This document shows positions 38,101 to 49,800 of a DNA stretch of 64,000 nt, piece after piece. Position 1 is the first letter of the stretch. Each line of letters begins with the position of its first letter. Below the pieces are notes generated by a model. It did not search any database and was not told the DNA's origin. It was given only the letters and a program-made list of their open reading frames with translations. The stretch lies in the NCBI GenBank assembly GCA_029379385.1, contig CM055617.1, forward strand, positions 682,001-746,000, given 5' to 3'. Both the position numbers and the translations under genes were made by a program. This DNA is from Quillaja saponaria (taxonomy: Eukaryota > Streptophyta > Magnoliopsida > Fabales > Quillajaceae).

Positions 38101-39116
38101 GTGTGTGTGTTTTTTTTTTTCTGTTCAGTTACTGTTTTTGAATTATGTTTATAGCTGCATATGTGTGCGATATTTAGTGAGTAGTAGTTACTTGGTGAAA
38201 TTTAACTTTTGCATAGGCACTTGGCAGTAATATTTAGTTTTTTGAATAGTGTTGTGAGCCAAATGTTGGTATATATTGGGTGGAAGATTGTTGTCTGAGC
38301 CTCTGAAGTCTGAAATAAAGGTGTAGCATGGAAAGCAAATTCCCTTTCTCAACCCTATGATAGTATCTTTTCAAGTAAAATTTTATTGACTTACAGGTCG
38401 TGCATATCCATGAACTGTTGACTTTTTGGGTACTTGTTCTCTATTTCCATGTAACAGTCCACAAGATTATACAAATGTGTCTCTGTGACGATATGGTATT
38501 CAGTAGAGTTGATTATCATTGGTCTAAAAAATTTGGTCACACTGCTGAAGTCGTAGGAGGCACTATGAGTTATAAGCTATTGTTTAATTTCTGAAGGTTG
38601 CAATTTCAGGTGGTTAAGTATAACTGGACTGTCTGTTGCCCCTTGATATTACAATTAATGAGAACAATCTTGTAATTGGGTTGAAAAGTTGCTAAAATTC
38701 GAATATTCTGCTGGTTATTGTTCAGCCTGCTGTGAATCCGGTTGATGAATATGGAGCACTAATTTATGCTGGTCGATGGGGAATACATGGTATTACACTT
38801 CCTGGGAGGGTTACATTTGCACCTGGCAATGCTGGATTTTCAACCTTTGGTGCACCCCGCCCCATGGAGGTATATTGAAAGCATGCTGTGAATTGTTATG
38901 TATTACTGTGATCTCTCTGCATGTTCAACTGATGCTGTTTCATTTTCTTCTTTAATTCACTATTTGATGCAGACCCAAATTGTTAGTGATGAAACTTGGG
39001 ATCTAATAGACAATATATGGGATAAAAGGGTTCAGGAAATTAGAGCTGAAGCTTCAAAGGAGGTTGAAGAAGAGAAAGAAAAGCCACAGCTTCTACTGGC
39101 AAGCCATTTCCTTTGA
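29199..39116 (+). CDS. FTSHI4: Inactive FtsH AAA-ATPase of the chloroplast envelope (FTSHI4)
   Basis: A chloroplast AAA protein without protease function; FtsHi proteins act in the envelope motor that pulls preproteins into plastids, and the Arabidopsis gene is embryo-essential. Sixteen exons: 29199-29462, 30709-30964, 32513-32885, 33696-33954, 34079-34210, 35187-35261, 35339-35464, 35564-35673, 35778-35856, 35968-36105, 36199-36310, 37156-37319, 37433-37538, 37730-37806, 38726-38869, 38973-39116. They give 852 residues, the expected length, with no frameshift. Seen: transit-peptide-like N-terminus, membrane segment ([20 protein letters not shown]), Walker A GPPGTGKT, Walker [12 protein letters not shown] arginines in RKGRFDK. 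The zinc-protease HEXXH is replaced by REAAV ([13 protein letters not shown]). The symbol rests on memory of family length and pattern. Confidence 0.9.
34324..34437. repeat. Foldback hairpin in FTSHI4 intron 5 (41-nt arms, 30-nt loop)
   Basis: 34325-34365 (starting CATGTCTGAATTAT, ending ACACTATTTGTG) pairs with 34396-34436 at 38 of 41 positions; the loop is 34366-34395. The arms extend by one more base pair outward. No flanking target duplication is obvious. Size and pairing fit a small foldback MITE or a miRNA-like stem. Confidence 0.8.
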
Positions 39117-40185
39117 GAGGACATTGTGTTGCTCTTACTGGTTAGTGTGCAAGTTATTCAAGTTTTTTATAAAATTCAAATGGGATTTGAATCTATTAAA
39201 CAGGGGTGTCCCCATGGGCCATGGGGGGCCTCATTCAAGTTTTTTGTTTTTGTTTCCTTGCTACTGAGACAGCATAGGATGGAGTTATACCATATAGATA
39301 GGAACCAGGCTGAGGTGTGACATCCTCTTATTTTCACTTATCCGCCTTAAATACGTTTAGTCATCCAACTGGTCCAAGTTGATTTTAGCCAAATAACACT
39401 AATGGGATCAGGGGGAGTTGTAAAAGAGAGGATGGGAGGATAGATACCAACCAAGGAGACCCTGTCCCACATATGCTGTAGTCCGAATGGCCATAAGCCT
39501 AATGTCATTGATACTTCTAACCATTTTTTCTAGTGGAGGAGAAAAAGAAATTCTTATTATTATTTTAGTTATCCGAATGAAACAAATCTGTGTAGTCAGA
39601 ATTTGGATCTTACAGCTCCCCTGTGCCGTTGTATGTTTTTTTTTTTTTTTTCAGATGATCAGCTGACATGTCTGTGTGGATGATCGGTTATGTGCTTTCC
39701 ATGCCAACATCTTTGCATTCAGTATTAATAATGGAGATTCTGTGAAATTGGAGAAGGACTTTCATCATCCTGAAAGATAAAAGTAAAGGTGGACCTGATA
39801 TTTTTATGTTCTTCTAAAGGGCATTGTTGTATTCTGTGAATAAACCCGAGCTTGTCAGTCGGCACTTCAGAAATGCATGGTTCCAGCAAAGCAAGACAAC
39901 AAAGAATTTTCAAATTGGATGGAATCATTATCATGGTTCCGGCTGCAAGAGATTTCAAGAAACATGGCTAGGAAAAAATGAAATGAATTCTGTAAATTAC
40001 ATGAACATATCATGTACCGAATGTTAAAACTTTGAGCCAACAAGTTCTTAGCTTAATTGGCAAAGGTACGTTTTTTAATTTGCTGCCAGTCAGGATTTGA
40101 ATCTGAGGTGCAGTCTGTCAGGTATTATTTCATGCATGATCTCCCCCTACCATTTTCTCAATGCTCAAAGGGCTGTCTTCCAATA
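39117..40185. other. Convergent intergenic region (FTSHI4 / class-V aminotransferase)
   Basis: Both genes end here. There is no conserved frame. It contains a T run near 39636 and a tRNA-like SINE head (listed separately). Confidence 0.5.
40038..40140 (+). mobile_element. tRNA-derived SINE head
   Basis: A-box-like TAGCTTAATTGG at 40049-40060 and B-box-like GGATTTGAATC at 40093-40103 are spaced as in a tRNA gene (44 nt start to start). The surrounding bases do not fold as a functional tRNA. It reads as the 5' part of a SINE; the 3' end is not defined. Confidence 0.5.
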
Positions 40186-42934
40186 TTAAACTCGGAAATG
40201 TAAAACATCAAGATCGATGTCTTCTGGGAGTTTTCGCTGTGGAGGGAACTTGGGGAGATGACTGGCAATACATTTAGCTGAATCCAAGTATAATTTGTAC
40301 TTGCTTTCTGTACCAACTTGTTTAACTCCTCCGAAAATATATTCACCTTCATTATGTTTTTCCTTCAAAGCTCTTTCCCACAGATGTACAGGAAAGCTGC
40401 AATCATTTTCCTTGTTGATTAGGTCTTCAAGTTCCTCCTTCATAAGACACCAACTGCCAGTTCTCAAGTTGAATTGATAGACAGGAAGGAATCGTTGGCC
40501 ATAGACAGCTACGAACTCCACTGCAGTTAGAATGAACTCAAAAGCCTCTTCACTCATGTAATAAGGAAAACTGATTCTAGCCCATCCTGGTTTTAACCCT
40601 ACGTAGCCCTGTACATGTGATGAAACCTCAACTGAATGAATGCTTTTTATCCGATAAAATTGAAAAATCATTTGGGTGAGTAACTTTTGGAGACTATGTA
40701 CCTTTTCAACAGCTGATCTGATAGCAAGGGAATGATTTTGATCAATGTTGAGCAATCTATGCCCATAGGGTCCAGCACAAGCACACCCACCTCTAGCTTG
40801 GATGCCAAACAGGTCACTGAGAAGTGCTGCAACAAAAGGGCCATGTAATGGCTTCTCTCTTTTGTTCCCTGTCTCTGCCCACAGATCAAGTTCCTCCTCT
40901 CCTTCCTCCTTGGCATCGGTATGACACCCGTTTCTCTGACCAGATAAGGAAGAATTTGTAGTAGAGTATATGATAAATGACAGTATTGCTTGTCGCTTGG
41001 TACTCAAGTTTCCCAAAACCAGAATGTTTGGATGTGTAAGAAGCCTCTCAAGTGCTCTGTCTATGTAAATCTGTTCTCTTCTTTCAATCTCTTTGTGGCT
41101 AATGTACTCTTTCACCCAAAATGCCAATGCTGCTCTAGCTGTCTGGATTATTTGAGGAGTACCGCTGTTTTCCCTTTCTTCTATGTTGTCAAAATACAGT
41201 GTGTCCTGCATCAATGAAGTCTGGTTGTTAGGGGAAGAAAGAACACAGAATCATTCTAAATTGGGGATTTACCTTTTCAGTAAAGCCATTGACATATTTA
41301 ACAGTTCCACCTCCACAAGTTGAAGGTGGGGAAGATCTTAACCGGTAGAGGGCTGTGCTCATCAAAAGTATGCCGGGGGATCCAGGGCCACCCAGAAACT
41401 TATGTGGACTAAGGAAAATAGCATCATAGCCATCACTCTGCCCAGACCTCATATCAATCTCCACATAAGGACCGCTGAATATATGAAAAATTAAATTTAA
41501 GTACCTTTCAGCAAATTTATTGAAATGAAGACACATTCATTCACCAAATTTAAGTACCTTGCAGCAAAATCAAAGCATGCAAATCCTCCATATGCATGGA
41601 GTAGTTGAGCAATTGCTCGTGTATTGGTGTAAATTCCAGTCACATTGCTACAAGCTGAGAAAGAACCCATTATAGGTCGGTTTGCATTTTTATATGCCTC
41701 AAGTTGTAGCTTTAGAGCCTCCATGTCTAGTAAACCATTGTCATCTAAACCAATCTCAACCACTTCTGCTAAGCTTTGCCGCCATGAAAGGAGGTTGGAA
41801 TGGTGCTCATAGGGTCCAACAAAAACCACCCATTTCTCTTTTTTGTCAAGAAACTTCAACGTCCTATCTCTCAAAATTGAAGGCACTGCTATGCCCATTA
41901 CTTCTTGGAGCCTTTTAATGGCCGCAGTTGTGCCAGAGCCACAGAACAAGATTGCATCATCATCTCCACCACCCAAGCATTTCTTGATGTACTCAGTTGC
42001 TTCATGTACCATCTTTGTCGTCCGGCTACCCACATAACTGTCACATGTGTGAGTATTACCTATAGGATGCATACATAGGAGAGATACTCAGAAATTAAAT
42101 ATTTTTCCCAGGCAATAACATAGCTTTAGCACAAACATTGGGTTTTAAGATCAAGAAAGTTTCAACCCATCAGAGATTGGGGTGACAGCCGGGATCTTAT
42201 CCCCAATCCCTCCCCATAAACTATTCTCCCCTTTACCTAAGATAAGGTAATAAAGACAAATCTGACACAACGATTTAAGAGTGCTACTGTCCTTTTTTAT
42301 TTTAAGATGCTTGAGATTTCTTGAACTACACGACAAGTGACAGTCTATCTCATTCGCAATAAACTTGATCACATTCGATTTTGATTTGAACATGAGACCT
42401 CCAAATTAAGTTGGAATTCTTAATCACTAGAATGTTCCCTGAGGATATATTGCTACTCACAATTAGTTAAACTTCTGACTAGTAAGAAAACTAAGTACAC
42501 TATATAATGGACATCATCAGGAAATATAATGGGTTAGAGCAACTTTGATAAATTAACATACCATAGAAGGGGAGAAGTTGATTGATGATGAAATTTTCAA
42601 TATAATGAAGGCTCTGGCCTGAAGCAGTGTGATCAGCATAGATTAGTCTTCTTTTTCCAAAGGGAGAATCAAACTCTGCACCATTCCCAATTATTTGAGA
42701 ACGCAACCAAGACAATTTTTTTTCCACATGATCACTAAATGGCACACCCATTTCTAGCATCCTAAAGGACTCTGAATGGTTGCAGAGATCATATGCTGGC
42801 TGTGAAGTACTTATTCTGGTTGAGCCACCAATCCTAGTGCTGGTCTTGTTGTCATTTTGGCTCAATTTTTGAGCCATGGAGGCCTCTGCTAATATGGGTT
42901 TCTCTAGCTCCATTTTGAAGGACATGGTGAACAA
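40186..42934 (-). CDS. PLP-dependent class-V aminotransferase / cysteine desulfurase-like protein
   Basis: Fold-type I PLP enzyme related to SufS/NifS desulfurases; the substrate of this long plant group is not known to me. Exons: 42562-42934, 41558-42059, 41273-41474, 41205-40702, 40608-40186, totalling 667 residues in frame. Seen: RLIYADHTASGQSL near residue 90, THTCDSYVGSRTTKM, ILFCGSGTTAAIKRL (phosphate loop), VFVGPYEHHSN, SACSNVTGIYTN, and the PLP lysine in FLSPHKFLGGPGSPG. A Cys-rich loop ARGGCACAGPYG lies where desulfurases carry their reactive cysteine. Several in-frame ATGs lie near the start (42934, 42922, 42910); the first is used here. The last intron (40609-40701) is 93 nt with no stop. 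Confidence 0.85.
42150..42440 (-). mobile_element. Probable tRNA-derived SINE in intron 1 of the class-V aminotransferase
   Basis: On the minus strand, TAGTGATTAAG (42429-42419) resembles an A box and GTTCAAATC (42391-42383) a B box, in the layout of plant tRNA-related SINEs (...GGAGGTCTCATGTTCAAATC). The 3' end and target duplication were not resolved; coordinates are approximate. Confidence 0.45.
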
Positions 42935-44372
42935 ATAAAAGAAACAAAAATGAGGAAGAAGAAGAAGAAGATGTCATCTACTTGCAATGGAAGATAGAAA
43001 GCTTGCTTTTATATAGTATTAATTTCAGTGGGTCACATACATTAAATTAATATAGTGGACGATGTTATACAGGTAGCTATTTCTGGAGGTGTGAAATTGT
43101 GTGCAGCTACACCTTGTGCTTATGTTGCCAATTGAGAAAACCTACTATTATTTGAATTTAATAGTTTATATATACGTTTCTTGCTTGTGACCGCTACTAC
43201 ACCTTTTGCAACTCCTCGAGAGTTTGGATGTTTTATAATATCTAAGTTCTTTGATTTTAGTTGGGTTTTGGGATGTTCTATAGTATCATCAAGTCATTAC
43301 CAAATCAACCCCTCCCATTAATTAATATATTTGGCAGAATGTTATTATCTATACCACTTTTTTATGACTTTGACTTTGACTTTGGGATGCAATTTGTTGG
43401 TTTAAATAAAGAGAAACGCACATTGATTACTTTGAGCACTACGTATTATGAGTCTTAATTTTAAATTGACACGACAAGTGAGATTTATATTATTTAATAT
43501 AATATTATTATTTATTATTACACTAAAATTGTTATCAACCTATGAATGAATGTTGAAAATATTCAAATATATCATACTAATAAGTATTCCAATTTCTACA
43601 AAATTAAAAAAATTTAACGAGAAAACTTTAAAATGAGAATCAACATTTCCCAAGATTTTTGGATCTCATGAAAACTACCTCCAAAATAAATATATTACAC
43701 GTCCCAAAACCTCTAGAAAAACGTAGGCCTAATATAAACGTGTAAGAGTTGATATTTTTGACGTTTTTTTTTTTTTGGGACATTAGTATGAGTACTAAAT
43801 TTCCTTCAACAACAAATAAAAGGTCACATAAATTTAATTAGATTAGAGAAAAATAATAATAAATTTTATGTATGGGTTTCAAAACCGGGCAGAAAGTGAA
43901 AATTAGATAAAAAATTTCACATATATGATTATATATATTAAATTATATAATGTAGTAGAACGTATAGTTATGTTTTGTCTTAAATTAGTGACCATATAAA
44001 AAAGGAAATTGACGGAATAAGTCACGTTAACTTTACTGTGAAACGAGGGAACTCTTTGGCAAGTTTCAATGGTCAACCGTTAATCCTCTCAGAAAATCAG
44101 AAAGTTGGAAAGAGGAAAGGCGCCGCTGGTTGCAGAAAAGTTGGAAGTTTTTCACCAAGGATTAGGCTGCTAGCGTATTGGCTGTAAAGAAACAGAAACA
44201 ACGGCTTAATGGTTTTCCTCTCTTCTAGTTGCTTATAATTTTAAATGTCTAACTATGCAAATTCTCTGGTATATATACCCACCCACCAGAACCGACCCAT
44301 CTCTGCACAACGCAAAGATGAAGTAGTTTGTGTGAGAAATCAGAGATTAAAGCTAGTGTAAAAGCTAAGAAA
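42935..44372. other. Divergent intergenic region
   Basis: Upstream of the aminotransferase (minus) and the orphan ADH exon (plus). It has a short (GAA)n stretch near 42951-42969 and an AT-rich middle. No gene recognised. A TATA-like element lies just upstream of the ADH fragment (see below). Confidence 0.5.
44268..44278 (+). promoter_or_regulatory. TATA box of the orphan ADH first exon
   Basis: GGTATATATACC sits about 100 nt upstream of the ATG at 44373, a normal plant distance for a TATA box plus leader. Confidence 0.45.
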
Positions 44373-44412
44373 ATGTCAATCAGCAATGTTGGTCAGGTTA
44401 TACGTTGTAAAG
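44373..44412 (+). pseudogene. Orphan first exon of a class-P alcohol dehydrogenase
   Basis: 40 nt encode MSISNVGQVIRCK plus one base, followed by a GT donor (GGTACTTCC). This matches the first exon of plant ADH genes in sequence (M-S-x-GQVIRCK), length and phase, recalled from the family. The next expected coding block (AAVAWEAGKPL-like) is absent from the following 850 bp and from the rest of the window. It is best read as a truncated gene or a promoter-plus-exon-1 fragment; a very long intron cannot be excluded because the following genes lie on the same strand. Confidence 0.6.
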
Positions 44413-45265
44413 GTACTTCCTTTTCTTTCGTTTGGTGTATATGAGTTATAGAATTCTGCTTATACAGTGTAGATTTATATTGCTGTTCTTTTAATATTAC
44501 CCTAAAGAAAAGATTTCCTCTTTTTGTTACTGGCTTGCTTGCTATTGTTGATTATGAGTGTTAGCGAGCTGGTTCTTTTATGGGTCTCCCTTGATTACTT
44601 TTATTCTTTTGCCTTTTGTTGTTTTACTTGCAGTTGTCTTTATGTATGGATACTACTACTATTATCAAACATTGAAACATAATTTTTTTTTTCTGTGGCT
44701 CTGACTCTGATATGTAAATTCTTGCTTATGGAACTAGGTTTGGATTATCTGAAATTTGCAGAGCCAGAAAATTTTCATGTTATGTCTTTTATAGCTACCT
44801 GCCATATGGTCCCCCTGAACCTTGTCTAATTGTTCATATTTCACTTATCTTAGTTTCAGTCTGTCTTCACATCCGTTGTTTTTAATCTTCTTATTATAAG
44901 TACTCAGAATCTGTTATATAAATTCAATGGAAGCATGAACATGAACAGGTGGGAAACAAGGGCAAGTAAACTAGAAATCTTATTGAAGATTTCTGTTATA
45001 AAATGGACAGTAACTTGAATTATTTCTTTGTAAATAAATTGCAGGATCATCAAACAATTTCTTTGTAGGAAGTCACCAAGCAGGCTGACGAATTATTGCG
45101 TAAGAGACTGAGCTCTGTCACCTTCACAACTTGTCTAATTCATCAGAATATGAACTACAGATAAAAATGCATTTCCCCCTTAGCTTCATTTCATAGAATT
45201 TTACTAAAATTCTATTCTTTCTCTGCTCCACTTTCTTAGCCAACATCTTCATAGCACACCCTCCA

Positions 45266-45801
45266 ATGGCTTCTAAAAGCTTCTTGATATTTCTCCTCTT
45301 CCTACTATACACATTAGTGAATGGAGATACCACTTTGTTTCAAAAAACTTGCAAGAACACAAAATACTATGACCTTTGTTTCTCATCCCTCAAATCCAAT
45401 CCAACAAACCCAGGCACAGATACAAAGGGACTAGCAGTGATTATGCTTGAGATTGGCATGGCCAATGCTACTTCCACTTCTTCCTACTTGTCCTCTCAAT
45501 TGCTTAGTACTACTAGTGACTCAATTTTGAAAAAAGTCTTTTAAGGAATGTGTTGATAGGTATACCTATATATGCTGGTGATGCTTTTCAAGCTTCAGTC
45601 TAAGATTTGGCTAATGAGGCTTATGAGTTATGATTATGCCTACATGCACATCACTGCAGCATCAGATTACCCAAATGCTTGTAACAATGCATTTAAACTG
45701 TATCCAAGCTTGGTTTATCCACAAGTGCTTGCTCATAGGGAGGATGGTTTGAAGCATATCTGTGATGTGGCTTTAAGAATTATGGATAGTCTTGACTAGT
45801 A
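45266..45801 (+). pseudogene. PMEI-domain invertase inhibitor (C/VIF-like), decayed
   Basis: Normally a small secreted four-helix protein that blocks cell-wall or vacuolar invertase (or pectin methylesterase). The signal peptide is FLIFLLFLLYTLVNG; after it come FQKTCKNTKYYDLCFSSLKS, then NPGTDTKGLAVIMLEIGM. Breaks follow: one extra T near 45540 (LKKVF-stop, where LKKV-KECVDRY should continue), a small indel at about 45563-45570, an in-frame TAA near 45602 (SV-stop-DLANEAY), and another indel near 45630. The C-terminus YDYAYMHITAASDYPNACNN... to RIMDSLD survives. The single-exon layout is normal for the family. From memory, C/VIF2 is the neighbour of FAS2 in Arabidopsis, which supports orthology. 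Confidence 0.8.
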
Positions 45802-46737
45802 ATTCCATATGCATATTTTCTCCTATTTATAAAGCAAATTAACCCCCACTAAAGAGTGGATATGGATTGATTGTAATTGCAAATTTATAAAAAATCTCCC
45901 ATTACATTAAATTAAGTGTTTGTTTCATGCTCTTTTTCTTTTAGAATTAATCCTATTTATTTAAGATATATGAGCCAAGCAAAGAAAAAGGTTTAGTGAT
46001 TAGTTATTAAACAGTACGACTAGTCATGACTCATGAGCAATAGAATAATGTATTTCTGGGAAACAAAATTGATATTCCCTTCTTGATATTTTCCCAAGAA
46101 AATTTGAGCCAGTTTCAACCCATGTCTGCCCTTACTTATTATATATATTTATTTTTAAATACAATTAATAAAGATATTATATATAAATTATCAAACTATA
46201 TTTATAATCTATACCTTATGTTGTTCCAATAAATAATATACACTTACTAAATTATAATTCCCAAACAATAACCTTTTCACTTTTTTACTCTTTTCCATCT
46301 ACAAAACACATGCGTACAATCACTATAAGCTGCTAATATTATAAAAGTGGAGATCACCTCTTACGGTATCTCACTATACTCTTATTTAAATTATTTAAAA
46401 AATAAATTTTATTAATTATTTTATATTACTAGATAATTAATTTTTGAGTACGAATATACTCGTAAAAATAAAAAATAATCTCCCTATATACATTACAATA
46501 ACCTCTCTATATTTTCATTCTCTTACTCTATTATGTCCTTTTATCAATTGAATAATTCAAATAATCCAAATTAAGATTAAAAATAAAAAATATATACAAA
46601 ACATGTGCCTCCATGTTTGTCGTATATTATAGACGAGAAGCGAAGCCCAATATGAGTATTACTATGTTGGGTTGGGTCCTTTAAAGTGAAGTTGGAGAAA
46701 ACCTTTCTTCTACATTTCATTGTTGGAGCTCCTGGAA
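45802..46737. other. Intergenic, upstream of FAS2
   Basis: AT-rich with (TA)n-like patches around 46140-46200 and 46380-46500. No gene recognised. Confidence 0.5.
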
Positions 46738-46770
46738 TTTCCCGCCAAACTCAGAAACAGCGCGCCAAAA
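46738..46770 (+). promoter_or_regulatory. Two E2F-type sites in the FAS2 promoter
   Basis: TTTCCCGCCAAA (46738-46749) is a canonical E2F/DP site, and CGCGCCAAAA (46761-46770) reads TTTTGGCGCG on the other strand. They lie 95-127 nt upstream of the FAS2 ATG. E2F control fits an S-phase chromatin-assembly subunit. Confidence 0.7.
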
Positions 46771-46864
46771 ATCCCTAGTCACCGTTCTGCTTCGTTTTCA
46801 AACTGAATCTGAAGCATTCTCAGCGGAAATATTACTTCATAAGCACGAGGATAGGAAGAAGAAT

Positions 46865-49800
46865 ATGAAGTGCGGGACAGTTCAGATAAATTGGCATGAC
46901 ACTAAGCCAGTTCTAACCCTAGATTTCCATCCCCTCTCCGGTATTCTCGCCACCGGCGGCGCCGATTTTGACATCAAGGTTTGCCGCATTACTTCAAATA
47001 AGTTTCTCGATTTTCCTCATTTTGCAATATCATTCCATTTTGGAATCTGAAAATTGTTGATCGAGTCGTCGGTATAAATGTTGGGTTTTGGGTTTTATGC
47101 TGGTAGGTTTAGGGTTCCAAGTCTTGCTTGCTTAGATGAGAAAAAGATATTTCCCTAATTTCGAAATGGATCTAATCCTTTGTGAATCATATTTTTGGTT
47201 CTTAGGATGTATGAATCGATTAAAGTAGGTATAATTAATTCGTATTTTACCGAGAAAATGGAAAAGGAGAGAAAAAAATTGTTTGTAATAATTCAGCTTC
47301 TTCGTTTTTGTGTCCGATGAAGATTTGGGGATTGAGAAAACTGAATTTTGATATCTGTCAAATGAGTTCAGAAGTGTTACTCAGTCTTACAAGAAAACAA
47401 CAGGAAATATTCTAATTATATTGAATTTGAGGTTTTGTGTGAGTTTCCCTGAAAAGAATAAATGCGAAAGAGTACTTTGGGATACTTATGACGTATGGGG
47501 TTGTTTACTCTCTTGTTATGCAACACTAACTATTTTGCTGAACTTCAATGTTTCCAGCTCTGGTCAATAAAATCAGGAGAAACACAAAAGAAACTCCCCA
47601 CAACTTCGTATCAGAATAGCCTTTCTTACCATAGTTCTGCAGTAAATGTTCTTCGCTTCTCTCCTTCTGGTAAGTTCATATCTTGCTACCAAATGTACTT
47701 TTCTCTTGTTTTATTTGATAGATGGAAGAATGACATAATCTTCAGTTTAGTTTGTGATCTGAACCCTTGATCCTTCCCATGAATGCTGACTGCAGTGTCG
47801 ATTTGCATATTGGTAATGTAAATTATTAATCTTTTGTATAACCAAATATAAATTTGGGAACACATTTTCTTCTGAAAATGGTAGCTTTAAACTATGTAGC
47901 TTTGTTGAATCATAAGCAAATAATTGACAAGCTTATACCGTTTGAGGTTGAGAGTTCAGATTGTAGCAGATGCAATGTTCTTTTTTTTTTTTTACATCTA
48001 CCTAGTGTAATATGTGGTTATCTTAAACATCCAATACCTTTCATCATGTCTATAGTGTTCGTATTGCCTGAAAATTTAGGTATCACATTAAAATAACTAT
48101 CCGTCTATCTTGTACCAGCTGCTGGAGATGCTGGATTTTCTGTGGAATTTTCTTTTTATTATTTAGTTTCTTCTATGTTTGTGTTAAGAAAAGAGTTTTA
48201 TACTTTGTCTCCCAGTTGTTCTTTCACGATGATTTTAGTGGTTATAAGAGCTTGAGTGTTGAAAATTTGCAAAGAATAACTTTGCATGTTCATGAAATCT
48301 GAAATTATCCTGCATGCTATTATTTTCTATCCAAGGATGGAAATTACTGGTGTTCTTTTGGCATGCAACTGCCCTTCAAGGATGTTCTGCAATTGAATAG
48401 GCATGAGGAAAGGGAAGCAAAGAGAACCAGTCATTTTAGTAGTAGATGGCATGAATATTTGGTGTCTAAGAAGAATGTATTCTATCTAGACGAGGCACAT
48501 GAGCAGACTCAGATGGAGCGGACGCTTTTATCAGTTATGCTTCCCTGTGATAATTTTCATGGAGACTTGCAAAGCCTTCAATTTGATGTCAATTTGAGTA
48601 TGCATTATAAACTTTTCTTAGCTGGAATTTTTTCCCATAATTTTTAACTGGTCTACTTTTTTTGGCTTTGTCGCTTTCTTTAGAGTTCAGGTGGTTGTGT
48701 ATCAGTGTATCTCTTTGAATGCGCTTTGGATATACTTTTAGCATGAGCTCTTAGTCTAACAATTTTTAAAACGTTAAGATTCTTTTATTAAGAAGTCATC
48801 ATGTTTAATTACAGATTCCAGTGTCTTATCCCTTTTTTGATGCTTTTTAGTAGTAACACCAATGCTTTATTGTTTCCAGGTGAACAACTAGCCTCTGGAG
48901 CTGATGGTATGACTTGGTCACTGTCTGTTTGCTTTTATTACCAAAACCATTTTCATGGTTGTTTGGCTTCAAGCAATTTTCATAATAGATATTCCTTTTC
49001 CTTTTCTTTTCAGGAGGTGAAATGATCTTATGGAAGTTACACCCTACAGATGCTGGTCAAACATGGAAGGTCCTTAAGACATTATCGTAAGCTCCTTAAA
49101 TTGGATTTAATTGTTGGCTCTTGCACGTTGGTATGATATAACAGGCAGAGTTACAGGATTAGGAAGGTTATGGTTGGGTGAATGACATACTCTGTAAAAT
49201 AATAAATTTGCATAATCAATTTTTTTTGCAATTTCGCTACGAAGGAAGCAAGCATATAGGAGAAAAGAGAAAAAAGATTGATGCATTTCCAAAAATGAAC
49301 TCTATCTAATCTTGTTTCTTGAAATTTAAATTCAGGCTTATGAACGGTTTTGCAGTTGCTAATAATAATATTGGTCAGTTTTGTATGCAGTTGAGTTTTC
49401 TGTGTGGATTGGGTAATATCAAAATGCACAATCTGTGAACTTTTCATTTTGTGAAAAAAGAAAAGTTCGGGGAAGTTATGTTTTATTGCATCGTTTTGTT
49501 CTTACTGAAATTTCTTGTGGTAGATTTCATCGGAAGGATGTTCTGGACCTACAGTGGTCAGCTGATGGTGCATTTCTTATATCTGGTTCAGTTGATAATT
49601 CTTGCATCATATGGGATATTAATAAAGGTGACATAAAATACATAACTGCAGTTTGTGGCACATAGCACTTTGTCCAATTAGTATTCTGATTGTAGTTTGC
49701 AACGTGTTTCAGGTTCTGTTCATCAGATTCTGGATGCCCATTGCCATTATGTTCAAGGGGTGGCTTGGGATCCATTAGGAAAGTATGTTGCTTCTCTTAG

